Part shown: positions 1-7,867 of the stretch, piece by piece | Numbering within the stretch: the stretch's first letter is position 1 | Layout of the letters: each line of letters begins with the position of its first letter | Made by a program: the position numbers and the translations under genes | The notes under the pieces: generated by a model | Databases searched by the model: none | The model's input: only the letters and a program-made list of their open reading frames with translations | Told to the model about the DNA's origin: nothing | NCBI GenBank assembly: GCA_034696485.1 | Contig: JAQIWT010001022.1 | Location: 1-12,999 of the forward strand | Direction: 5' to 3' | Length of the DNA stretch: 12,999 nt | From: Isohypsibius dastychi | Lineage: Eukaryota > Tardigrada > Eutardigrada > Parachela > Isohypsibiidae

Positions 1-480
1 TCATCGCACAACCTTCTCGTCTTTTGAATAAGCACTCGAAAACAGGATTAATGCTCCACGTTCTGCCTCATTGCATTGTTGCTAACACTCATCCCAGTTT
101 TGGGTTTAAAATTTCCGTAATGCACCGATTCGCTTCGTCCTTCGTCGAACATTTAATCTCTTTTATCTAGTAAAATAATAAGCTTTTCTTATTGAAGAGC
201 TATCGTTAACGACCTGGAACTCGAAAAGCTCCTGCAATAACACAGTTATTATGGCACCAAGTATATTTCTTGTTACAAACCATTCATCTTAACGAATCTT
301 TTTGTGAAAAAATTGTTCTTGTATCAGGGAATTCAAATTTCTCTTCCAGGAGTTTGGCTTTTTTTCAGCGAAAACCATTACATTGCGAGCTCTTCTTACT
401 CTCACGAACTTTTCTTGTTACGAGTGTTTTGAAATTGTTGTTCAGAAATTAGATTTTAATAATACGATTTGGATTTGTCA
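1..480. other. Left flank, no supported gene
   Basis: No reading frame here has coherent coding character or splice phasing. A polypyrimidine tract followed by CAG near 358-370 resembles a 3' splice acceptor on the plus strand, but I could not link it to an exon. The stretch is AT-rich, and I treat it as the 3' flank of the minus-strand gene to its right. An exon of a gene lying outside the window cannot be excluded. Confidence 0.4.
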
Positions 481-486
481 TTTATT
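481..486 (-). terminator. Candidate poly(A) signal of the EB-like gene
   Basis: The plus strand reads TTTATT here, which is AATAAA on the minus strand. It lies about 250 bases past the stop codon of the small cysteine-rich gene at 737-1241, a plausible 3' UTR length. No cleavage site can be seen directly. Confidence 0.4.
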
Positions 487-736
487 AATGACAGAACTGG
501 ATCGGACTAACAGAAGTCCCTCATCATCGTAATGAGTCGAACACCACTTCCTCTACGGACGAGAGGTGGCGCTCCCAAACATGAGAGCTTACTCTCCTGT
601 TTTGTACGACTTGTACCATACGAAAACGTGTTTCTGCTATATCAACGTTCATTCTTCTTGATAAAAATCTGAAACTAATCTGTTCACAACAAGATGCCGT
701 CATTTCAAATCGTAAAGTATTGTACAAGAGACAGCG

Positions 737-1241
737 CTATGCTGCCATTAAGATATCACAGTATCCGACGGTTCCCGGAAAATTCGGACAAACAGATGAA
801 GCCGTACAGACAGATTCTCGGGAAACTAAAAGGTCACTTATTTCTAACGTCTTCTTGGCAATATTGTTTATCGTGTCACAGTCGGAAGGTTGAGAGCAAG
901 CCTGCAAAAATGTGAAAGTAATATGTAGGCTTTTCTGTAGGAAACTTGAAACATTTTTGTTTTTTTCGAAAATTGAGTTCCAAAGAATCTCGGTGAAATT
1001 AACGATTGTCTTACCCAGGTTTCGGCTGCTTTCCGACCAATATCCATTAAGCAAATGCATTTTCCTCCAGAACATGTAAGTCCAGTGTCCGAGCATTGAA
1101 GACTAGCATGACATGGTTCCCCGATACCGGCTCCTACAAACTCAAATATTTTCGTACTCCCGAAACCGTGTTATGTTTTCAAGTACCCGACATTTCGTGC
1201 ATCCATAAGGCCATCAGCATGAACCCCACCACCAGCTGCAT
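737..1241 (-). CDS. Secreted cysteine-rich protein, EB-module-like
   Basis: Three exons: 1241-1187, 1133-1015 and 901-737 (complement), with introns of 53 and 113 bp. Phases join exactly (phase 1, then phase 0) to give about 112 residues. Residues 1-18 (MQLVVGFMLMALWMHEMS) look like a signal peptide, so the product is probably secreted. Residues 19-58 contain GEPCHASLQC, then a C-x6-C, C-x4-C and CIC pattern, which is the spacing of EB-type or EGF-like disulfide modules common in nematodes and other ecdysozoans. Exon 3 adds six more cysteines (ACSQPSDC, then VCTASSVC and GYC) and ends at TAG. The cysteine content across exon joins and the signal peptide support the model. No function can be assigned beyond a small extracellular cysteine-rich protein. 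The gene is divergent from the sulfatase gene at 1705. The main uncertainty is whether exon 3 is terminal as drawn. Confidence 0.6.
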
Positions 1242-1704
1242 TTTGTGGTTCGAAAACGTCAGTTGGAATAGTCCTAGTAGAGCCTTTGCAGAATGGCGTA
1301 ACCGTTATGCAACTACAAACAAAAAGATTCAAGACTGACCATCACAGACTTGCGTTCCTCGAGGCACCGGTCTTGATAATCATGCAATGAATATGACACC
1401 ATCAGCCTGAAAACATGAACTTGACCTCATTTTTTATAACAAATTAGGGTGTATACGGCATGAATAGAATGTTTCAAGAAACCGTTCTCGTATATTCGGG
1501 TCAAGTTCATCGACGATCAAAGAAGATCATGCTCTTGTCAATTGATTTATTTAGAACCTCATGTGACAAGCCGGAGAATAAAATTAGCCAATTTCTACCT
1601 AATATCTAGCTCACCATTAAAACAACTTCCGCGTTGTACCTTAGCCTGAACGAAAATCAGTATTTTATTTCTGATTGTCAGAAAATTGCGGAAAATTTTA
1701 CGCG
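1242..1704. promoter_or_regulatory. Shared upstream region of two divergent genes
   Basis: These 463 bp separate the start codons of the minus-strand EB-like gene and the plus-strand sulfatase gene, so both promoters must lie here or beyond non-coding first exons. I see no strong TATA box. A perfect 12-bp inverted repeat (ATGAACTTGACC at 1415-1426 and its complement at 1499-1510) lies near the middle. The sequence TTGTCAG just before 1681 could be a 3' splice site of a non-coding first exon of the sulfatase gene. Confidence 0.4.
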
Positions 1705-3892
1705 ATGGCTCTTTTCCATTATTTCATCACGGAGATGTTATTATTTCATGCTGCTATAGGCCAAATATTTTTCGACGATGTTGATAATTCAGTTAATGCT
1801 AAAACAAACCGGCCAAACATTTTAATATTTATCGCGGATGACTTGGTAAGATCTCAACTATTTCTATACCAAATAAATTGTACGTTGTCGATTTGCAAAA
1901 ATTCAGGGTCACGCTGACGTTGGATACTCGGAAGGAAATCAGCAAACTCCAACACCGAACATTGACAAATATGCGTGGGACGGCATTATCCTTAACCGAC
2001 ATTACACAAACTCCCTTGGAACTCCGAGCAGGGGATCGTTTCTGACTGCGAAAAATGCTATCAGATTAGGTACCACCTTTGTTTATAGCGCCCTCTATGA
2101 CGAAAAATGCCTCAATAGTTTGTCTCTGTTTGCAGGTTTACAAACGTCATCGATTAACTCTGGCGAACCGTGGGGATTACCGCTCGAGGAACACATCCAG
2201 CCTCAGACATTCAAAAATCTTGGATATGCAACTCATGCTATTGGAAAGGTCAGTAAAAGTATTTCAACCAAAGCAATAAACTGAGATCCAAATTCAATGC
2301 CCTGAAAGAATCTGAACTTTTACAGTGGCATTTAGGAGACTCTCAAAGAGCGTATTACCCGAGTAAGTAAAAGTAACCGATAGCTCATACAGGTTTACAG
2401 ATTTATGGTTTTTAGATCACAGGGGCTTCGATACATGGTTTGGGTACTCCTCTGCCAGTTTGAACTGGTTCAACTATACCGAAGGATGGGTGAGATTTAA
2501 TGACAGCGATTTATAATCATAAACGCTACAGAATCACAAAATTTTGAATAATTTCGGTTTACAGGTCATCCCGTTTCCTACTTCCGGTCGTGTTTTACGC
2601 GACCAAGGGATCGCTGTTCCATTCAACGTTACCAACAACGTTTACGCACCTGACCTTTTCACTTCCCGTGCGGAGCGTTTAATCCGTGATTCCGATCCAA
2701 AAAAACCGTGGTACATGTATTTCGGAAGTCCGGCTCCTCACACTGCTTTCGCAGACTATCGTGCTGTACAACAAACAATGCCCCAGTACGACCTCCGTCC
2801 GGCTGTCTTGACATTTTCCAGTCAGTTTCCTGAAAGAAAGAAACAACTCTGTAAGAACTCACTTTTTCGTTCGAACAAAAATTCAACAAGATCATCATTT
2901 CAGCCGTGATTCAAGCGATGGATGAATCGTTTAAACGAATTATCGACGCTTTGATCAACAAAGACATCATGGAGAACACCATCATCGTATTCCTCTCAGA
3001 CAACGGCGCACCTCTTCCAGCAGCGGCACCGTTCCTCCGGGGCAGCAATCATGGAAGCAACTGGCCATTACGACATGGAAAAGGGACCTTGTTCGAGGGA
3101 GCTGTGCGAACTGTGGCATTCATTTGGACGCCGCTCATCTTCAAACGCGGGAAGGTTTCCAGCCAGTTATTCCACATCACCGACTGGTTCCCAACTCTGT
3201 ACGAAGCCGTCGGAGAAAAACCCAGTGTTCTCGGCAAAATTGATGGAGTCAGCCAATGGCAAGCTCTGGTCAGAGGAATAGATGACGGACCGCGAACTGA
3301 GGTGTTGTTGAACATAGATCCCAGTAATGGTCAAGCTGCGATGATTTATCAAGACCTTGATGGAGTTCTGTATAAATATCTGGTTGGGAGCATATTCGAC
3401 AACACATTCGTAGGATGGTAAGTACTTTTAAAAGGTGAAGCCTTCAAGAGTTATGAACTTCCGGCGGTTCTAGGGCAAGAACTGAAGGAACCACGGATTC
3501 ACTTCCAATGACGACTTTCAGTGCCGCCGCAGTCAAGTGTAATTTCCCGCCTGGAATAGAAGTGAATCCATGTAGAAGTTGGGAAAGAGCTTGTTTATTC
3601 GATCTTACGAATGATCCTTGCGAGACGAACAATATTGCATCCAGCAATCAAGCAATGGTCACGCTGCTCAGCCAAAAACTTGCGGCGTACAATACAACAG
3701 CTATCCAGCCGGCATTGAAGCCATTTGACCAAAAAGCAGATCCGGCTAATTGGGGAGGAATATGGGTTCCTTGGTAATTATACTTCTATCCAAATTAAAT
3801 GACAAGGGAATCAATCAACGGGTTTGATTTATTGTTTCAGGTTGGACGAAGACCGCATTGTTGATACTCGCATGCAGTTTTACGAGCAATGA
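1705..3892 (+). CDS. Arylsulfatase B-like protein with Gly at the catalytic Cys position
   Basis: Nine exons: 1705-1845, 1907-2069, 2136-2248, 2326-2362, 2416-2489, 2565-2850, 2904-3417, 3474-3773 and 3841-3892. Introns are 53-77 bp, and all phases join to give 559 residues (human ARSB has 533). Residues 1-20 look like a signal peptide, so the protein should enter the secretory or lysosomal route. Family landmarks are in order: PNILIFIADDLG with D45-D46, TPNIDK, PSR (R89), GKWHLG (K139, H141), HRGFDTWFGY, PAPHTAF (H235), FLSDNGA (D304-N305), NWPLRHGK (K331), HITDWFPTLYEAVG and LNIDPSNG. In active type I sulfatases the C-x-P-S-R cysteine is oxidised to formylglycine. Here the codon at 2018-2020 is GGA (Gly85, context LGTPSR), so the nucleophile cannot form. 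By homology it belongs with the glycosaminoglycan-acting ARSB group, but hydrolysis is unlikely. Exon 6 could instead start at 2532, adding 11 residues, but that leaves a 42-bp intron. The gene is tail-to-tail with the gene ending at 4047. Confidence 0.85.
3828..3833 (-). terminator. Possible poly(A) signal of the MNNL-like gene
   Basis: TTTATT on the plus strand gives AATAAA on the minus strand, 214 bases past the stop of the minus-strand gene at 4047-5107. I saw no nearer canonical hexamer. If used, that mRNA would run antisense across the last sulfatase exon. The site also lies in the polypyrimidine region of the last sulfatase intron, so it may be incidental. Confidence 0.25.
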
Positions 3893-4046
3893 AAAAATAC
3901 TTGAAACTTCCAAAAATTGATCAGCGGAACGTTAGGTTGTTAAAAAAATTGTTGTTTTTCATTTCAAAGGTCAAGATCTCTGGTTGTTCAATGAGAATGA
4001 GCTGACATAAATTTGGATCACCAAGTGTGAAAACAGACCATTTCGC

Positions 4047-5107
4047 TTATGCTGCTGGATTACAGCTGCGTTGGTCAATCCGGTAGATCCGCGATCGGAC
4101 AAAGAATCTAAAAATTAAAATAATGATTTAGATTAGATTTGATATAAAACAAATACAAAGCCGACAATGAAGAAGCCGAACTCACTTGATTTTGTCTGCC
4201 TGGAATTTCCCTGCACAAGCCGTCTCGCTTGACCATTTCGCATCCTGGAGTGAATTCGCGACACTTCCCCCAACAGCGCAATCGAAATCGCTGATGAGTG
4301 AATTGCTCAGCAAAGCATTCTTATCCATAACATGAACGCGGACTGTGGCTTTCTGAAGAACAAATCGAAAAAAAACCACCAGTTAGAATCGAGGAAGAGA
4401 TGGAAAATCTTGTGCAGCACTCACACTGAGTTCCTTGTTGCACACATCCCTTTTCACAATGAAGTTAACGTTGGGGGAATTATTGTTGTCGACCTCGAAG
4501 ACTTTTGGGAATTTGTCGACGGCTGTGATGGATCCAGGGAAGTTCAGAGCTGGCTTTTCCCTGCAAATCAAGTTTTCTCAATTATGTTGACCATCGCTTT
4601 TCAATCGATTGCTACTCACAAATCCATGTAGGAATAAACGATAGGATCGCATGCTCCAACCTAATCAGATAAGCAAGAAGTGAGGTCATTAATAACAACC
4701 CGAATATTGACATCAGCTTCCGGGCTGTTCTTCCAGACTCAACAATCAGGGGAACAGAAATTCCGCCCTATAACAATCTAGCCTCACCGTATCGCAAGAT
4801 CCTCCGTTAGATTTAATTCCTCCTGCATTCTGTAGTCGAACCAGCTCGGTTTCCACTCGGAAATAATTGGGGAGATTCGATCCTGCTGGAACTTGAATGC
4901 TGCTCTGTGTTGTCCCGAAACCCAATGCACCTTTGATGGAGTCCAGGATCCCTCCTTCTGCAATTGGTGCACACAACTGAAAACATCGCACAATTCCGTC
5001 AAGAAAATGAGCTCTTTGTTGACAAACGGAATATCACTCAATTTGAATTAATTCAAAAAACATACCACGGCAGCTAAGAGCAGCATAGTAGCGATAGAAG
5101 CGTTCAT
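4047..5107 (-). CDS. Secreted MNNL-like (Notch-ligand N-terminal, C2-like) domain protein
   Basis: Six exons on the complement: 5107-5066, 4976-4788, 4660-4620, 4560-4425, 4352-4186 and 4107-4047. Introns are 59-127 bp, and phases (0, 0, 2, 0, 2) agree at every join to give about 211 residues ending in TAA. Residues 1-21 form a signal peptide (MNASIATMLLLAAVLCAPIAE), split by intron 1. Residues 37-90 read FRVETELVRLQNAGG, then NGGSC and GACDP. This resembles the opening of the MNNL domain of Delta/Jagged-type Notch ligands, which has a beta strand, L-x-N-x-x-G, a Cys pair and CDP. A later segment, VRVHVMDKNALLSNSLISDFDC, fits a C2-like strand-loop-strand. The end, FFVRSRIYRIDQRSC, resembles the strand before a DSL domain, but the protein stops there: no DSL, EGF repeats or membrane segment follow. 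The family call rests on motif resemblance by eye; an unrelated secreted protein is possible. The exon structure is firmer than the family call. Confidence 0.6.
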
Positions 5108-5403
5108 TTTAACGACTTTACTGGCAAAATTTGATGGTCCTCGAGAAAATATTCAGGTGGTGCGAAGAAGGAAAGAATGCTAACTTGAATCAGGAAGTGC
5201 ACAGCTGATACGATACAAGGAAACGGAATGAATGTGGGCGCGGGGCCGGGGACCGGTTCGTCGACTTTTCCCGTAGGCCATTCAGCAAATAAAAAAGGAT
5301 TGCCGGTCAGCCTACTGCCTAGCCTCGAACACTCGTTCGCGAACGCGGATGCAGTCCGCGCCTCTTTTCGAGTGCTCAAAATAATGAACTTAACGCTTCA
5401 GAC
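5108..5403. promoter_or_regulatory. Upstream region of the MNNL-like gene, GC-rich patch
   Basis: These 296 bp lie between the start codon at 5107 and the inverted-repeat element at 5404. 5225-5365 is more GC- and CpG-rich than its surroundings. It includes the perfect palindrome CGTTCGCGAACG at 5334-5345, overlapping a short hairpin (CGCGGA at 5344-5349 with TCCGCG at 5355-5360). I see no clear TATA box. Its position suits the promoter of the minus-strand gene; that role is inferred. Confidence 0.4.
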
Positions 5404-5543
5404 TACGATCAAAGACGACTATTTCCGCCCACCCCAGCTTATGCAAAATGACTTCTATTTCCGCCCACTGGGCAAGTGGCGTACAGGGAATACCACACGT
5501 GCGCCATCATTCGTCACACACAGAACCAGCACAGCACATTCAG
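5404..5543 (+). repeat. Left arm of the 140-bp inverted repeat
   Basis: This arm pairs with the reverse complement of 6601-6740 over its full length without indels. Mismatches cluster toward its inner end (5510-5543), while the outer 100 bases are nearly identical. It contains the motif CTATTTCCGCCCA twice, starting near 5419 and 5455. Confidence 0.85.
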
Positions 5544-5566
5544 TTTGAAATCCAGAATGAAATGAT

Positions 5567-5945
5567 TACCGTAATGTCCGAAATAGAAGCCCGGGCTACA
5601 ATTCTTTCGAAGCTCCTGGATTTGGGCTTCTATTTCGGACTGGGCTTCAATTTCGGGGGGCTTTTATTTCAAATGAAGGGAAAAATAAGGAACGCCGGTT
5701 TTATTTTTTTAAGGATTGACAAGATTCGAGGGCCGTAAATTCAGGAAATCAACAGTCAACGTATCATTCATCCAGGTTGTCCCTTTGTATTTGATCACCA
5801 ACTCTCCACGAAATCTCTCGAGCTCCTTAACTGGACGTTTCCGGTTCAATATTAACATACGTGCAAATCATTTCACAGGCATTTTATAGTAGCCCATGGG
5901 CTTCTATTCCGGGGGGGGGGGGCTTCTAATTCGGACAGTACGGTA
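5567..5945. mobile_element. Nested 379-bp terminal-inverted-repeat element
   Basis: The left end begins TACCGTAATGTCCGAA. The right end, read on the complement, begins TACCGTACTGTCCGAA. About 25 bp of the termini match with two differences, and TA lies at both edges. The right end carries a second, imperfect copy of the subterminal GGGCTTCTATT block, separated by a run of 12 G at 5911-5922. There is no coding capacity. It looks like a small MITE inserted in the outer element, or an internal relic of a related family. TA edges fit the Tc1/mariner superfamily; that assignment is inferred. Confidence 0.6.
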
Positions 5946-6144
5946 AGTCCGAGATGCTTTTTGAGGTGATCCGCATTCAATTGCGTCTCTTCCAGGGCAC
6001 TCCCCCCGTTTTCGTTTTTCCTGGGCGGAACTTTAAACAGCTATGGACAGAGCAGGTTATGGGCAAAAATTAGGGAAAAGAGAAAACATCCTGGTGTGGA
6101 AAATGGACTGGTGAGGAGATCTGAGTTTTTAAGTAGTAACTTTT

Positions 6145-6274
6145 AAATTTTGAAAGTGCACCATTTTTCGGGCTGTGACGTGTTTACGTCGTCGAACTTA
6201 AAACTCTCGAACTATGGCTGGTGTGCTTTTGTAAAACACGTCACAGCCCCAAAGATGGTGCACTTTCAAAATTT
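6145..6274. repeat. Long hairpin with 43-bp arms
   Basis: 6145-6187 and 6231-6274 are reverse complements with two mismatches and one single-base gap, and the loop is 43 bases. The arms start AAATTTTGAAAGTGCACCAT and run inward through GGGCTGTGACGTGTTT. It lies inside the 1.34-kb element and could fold as one RNA or DNA hairpin. Confidence 0.8.
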
Positions 6275-6600
6275 CTAGTAGTTTTGGAGCAAAAAAACTG
6301 GAAAAAATCCAAAATTTGATGTTTTTCGCTGTGGAAATTCGTTTTTCAGCGAACGAGGTCGAAACCTGCATTTTAGGGACGAAAACTCGCATTCAGTGGA
6401 AAAACGATTTTCTGCAATTTTCGCAGTGAGTTTTTAAAAAACCGGTTATTTATTTGCGTAGCCGGTGCGAAACGCAAGCGAATTTTTTTGGAGAATTTTT
6501 AATTTTCAAAAAGTTCGTCCTCACTGAAAACTTCCCAAACGGATCATTGCCATTCACTGGTTATAGCTTTCGAAACGGAGATGAAGGTTCACCGTTCAGA

Positions 6601-6740
6601 CTGCATGTATTGTGTTGGTTCTTTGTGTCATGAATGATGGCGCACGTGTGGTATTCCCTGTACGCCACTTGCCCAATGGGCGGAAATAGAAGTCATTTTG
6701 CATATACTGAGGTGGGCGGAAATAGTCGTCTTTGATCGTA
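6601..6740 (-). repeat. Right arm of the 140-bp inverted repeat
   Basis: This is the reverse-complement partner of 5404-5543. It carries GGGCGGAAATAG twice, which is the complement of the left-arm motif. The inner end is the more diverged part, as in the left arm. Confidence 0.85.
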
Positions 6741-7715
6741 CCAAGTAAATTCATATGCTGGAGTCTAGAGTCGAGTCGAGTACGCGCCAATCTGGCAGCA
6801 CACCAAGAAAACCATAGCTTCATGAAAGTTGATGCCTGACGTCACTCCAGTAGGCATTCTCTATACAATTTTGGCGTCAATCGTCGATCACGCTGCGATC
6901 TCATGGTCAAGTCTAGATTGCATGCGCATGTTGCAGTTCCCGTACTGAGAAGAAGATTTCTTAACTACAAATGAATTAATTTAGATTTGATTTGAATAAC
7001 CGAACCGTGGATTCCGCACATTTTCGCGAAGTCCCTTTATAAATGTCACGAAGGCATTTTACTTGTGAGGTGTGACCGAACAACGGCTATTCACCTTGCA
7101 GTAAACCGCTGCTTATTTGAAAAGGTCAGCATCAATGTAATCTTCGCCGGCTCGGCTCCGCATAGGGAGCTCGCCAGGCGATTCCGGCATTGTCATACGC
7201 ACTCTGGCAAATAAGAGCGGTTAGAATTCCTTCTTCCGTGCCCTGGGTGGATTCGGATTGTTTTTCCGTTGCCAGAATCATGTTGCCATACCATTTGACA
7301 ATATGATCAAACAGTAATTCAGAATTCAGAATTCCAGAATTCAGAATTCAGAATTCCTGGCTGTCGAGAGCCCATTTATTTAGACTGACTAAACGAGGCC
7401 AACGAGCAATGTACAGCGAATCGAATGACTTGCCGTGACCTCAGTTGAATTTTCGTAAAGAGTTTTCTTAGGCGAACCAAACAAACCCCCGCGCTCATGA
7501 ATGTACACCTGATCCGATTTTCCTGTGTTCATATAGCTGTTTCTCCAACTTTCTACCGGTTTCCGCTTCTAGCACATTTCTATACAGCCTTGTTATACCA
7601 CGTCATTTCTACGCTAGAGGCCGGCCTTTCCAATCGACCAGAAAGCGTTCAGACCACGAAGAGCCGCCCATTTTACATCATCTATTTCTGCAATGAAGCC
7701 TTTCTGTGTTATCAT
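6741..7715. other. Intergenic DNA upstream of the p62 gene
   Basis: I see no exon chain or RNA gene here. A TTTATAAAT sequence near 7036-7044 resembles a TATA box but has no gene directly downstream. A GC-rich patch lies at about 7145-7190. A 7-bp tandem repeat is listed separately. Frames open here on both strands are short and lack splice partners. Confidence 0.4.
7316..7357. repeat. AATTCAG tandem repeat (6 units)
   Basis: Five near-perfect copies of the 7-mer AATTCAG and a partial sixth occur in a row. The third unit has an extra C (AATTCCAG), and the run ends in AATTCC. It creates several GAATTC sites within 40 bp. This is a short microsatellite-type array. Confidence 0.85.
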
Positions 7716-7867
7716 GCCGATTCATGCTCGATCATCTGTTGTTGTTTTGGATTTCGATATATAAACCCCACACTGCAGCGTGGAAATCATTTCATTCAAT
7801 CCGTATTGATTCGTTTGTTAAATTGTCTCGATTTCAATTTTCTGAACCAACTCGAAATACTTTCGAA
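7716..7867 (+). promoter_or_regulatory. Core promoter and 5' UTR of the p62 gene
   Basis: TATATAAA at 7758-7765 is a good TATA box. About 30 bases downstream, near 7788-7797, the sequence TTTCATTCAAT is a plausible initiator. This would give a 5' UTR of about 75 bases before the ATG at 7868. The reading frame stays open upstream of that ATG, but the TATA box lies inside the extension and the family's conserved start agrees with 7868. Confidence 0.55.

Larger units (their letters stand above)
5404..6740. mobile_element. 1.34-kb non-autonomous inverted-repeat element (MITE-like)
   Basis: The two ends are inverted copies of each other: 5404-5543 and 6601-6740, 140 bp each, with about 11 mismatches and no gaps (roughly 92% identity by eye). 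Both start TACGATCAAAGACGAC at the outside and are bounded by TA. This fits a TA target duplication as in the Tc1/mariner/pogo superfamily, though TA might be part of the repeat. Each arm holds two copies of a CTATTTCCGCCCA motif. The interior (5544-6600) has no reading frame long enough for a transposase, so the element would depend on enzymes from elsewhere. It contains a nested smaller element (5567-5945) and a hairpin (6145-6274). It sits 296 bp upstream of the gene starting at 5107. Confidence 0.7.

Noticed and set aside
2490-2531. A 42-bp sulfatase intron with exon 6 starting at 2532
   Set aside because: In frame but shorter than every other intron in the window (53 bp minimum). The acceptor at 2564 gives 75 bp and fits better. 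Both remain possible.
5404-6740. Similar peptides encoded by both inverted-repeat arms (TIKDDYFRPPQ...FYFRPLGKW)
   Set aside because: The similarity follows from the DNA repeat. Several of the few base differences change amino acids, and there is no gene context.
7030-7050. TTTATAAAT as a TATA box of another gene
   Set aside because: No exon or start codon in a sensible chain follows within a few hundred bases.
7706-7867. In-frame upstream extension of p62 with earlier ATG codons
   Set aside because: The TATA box at 7758 lies inside it, and p62 orthologues start at the equivalent of MSLQVK at 7868. The extension has no domain.
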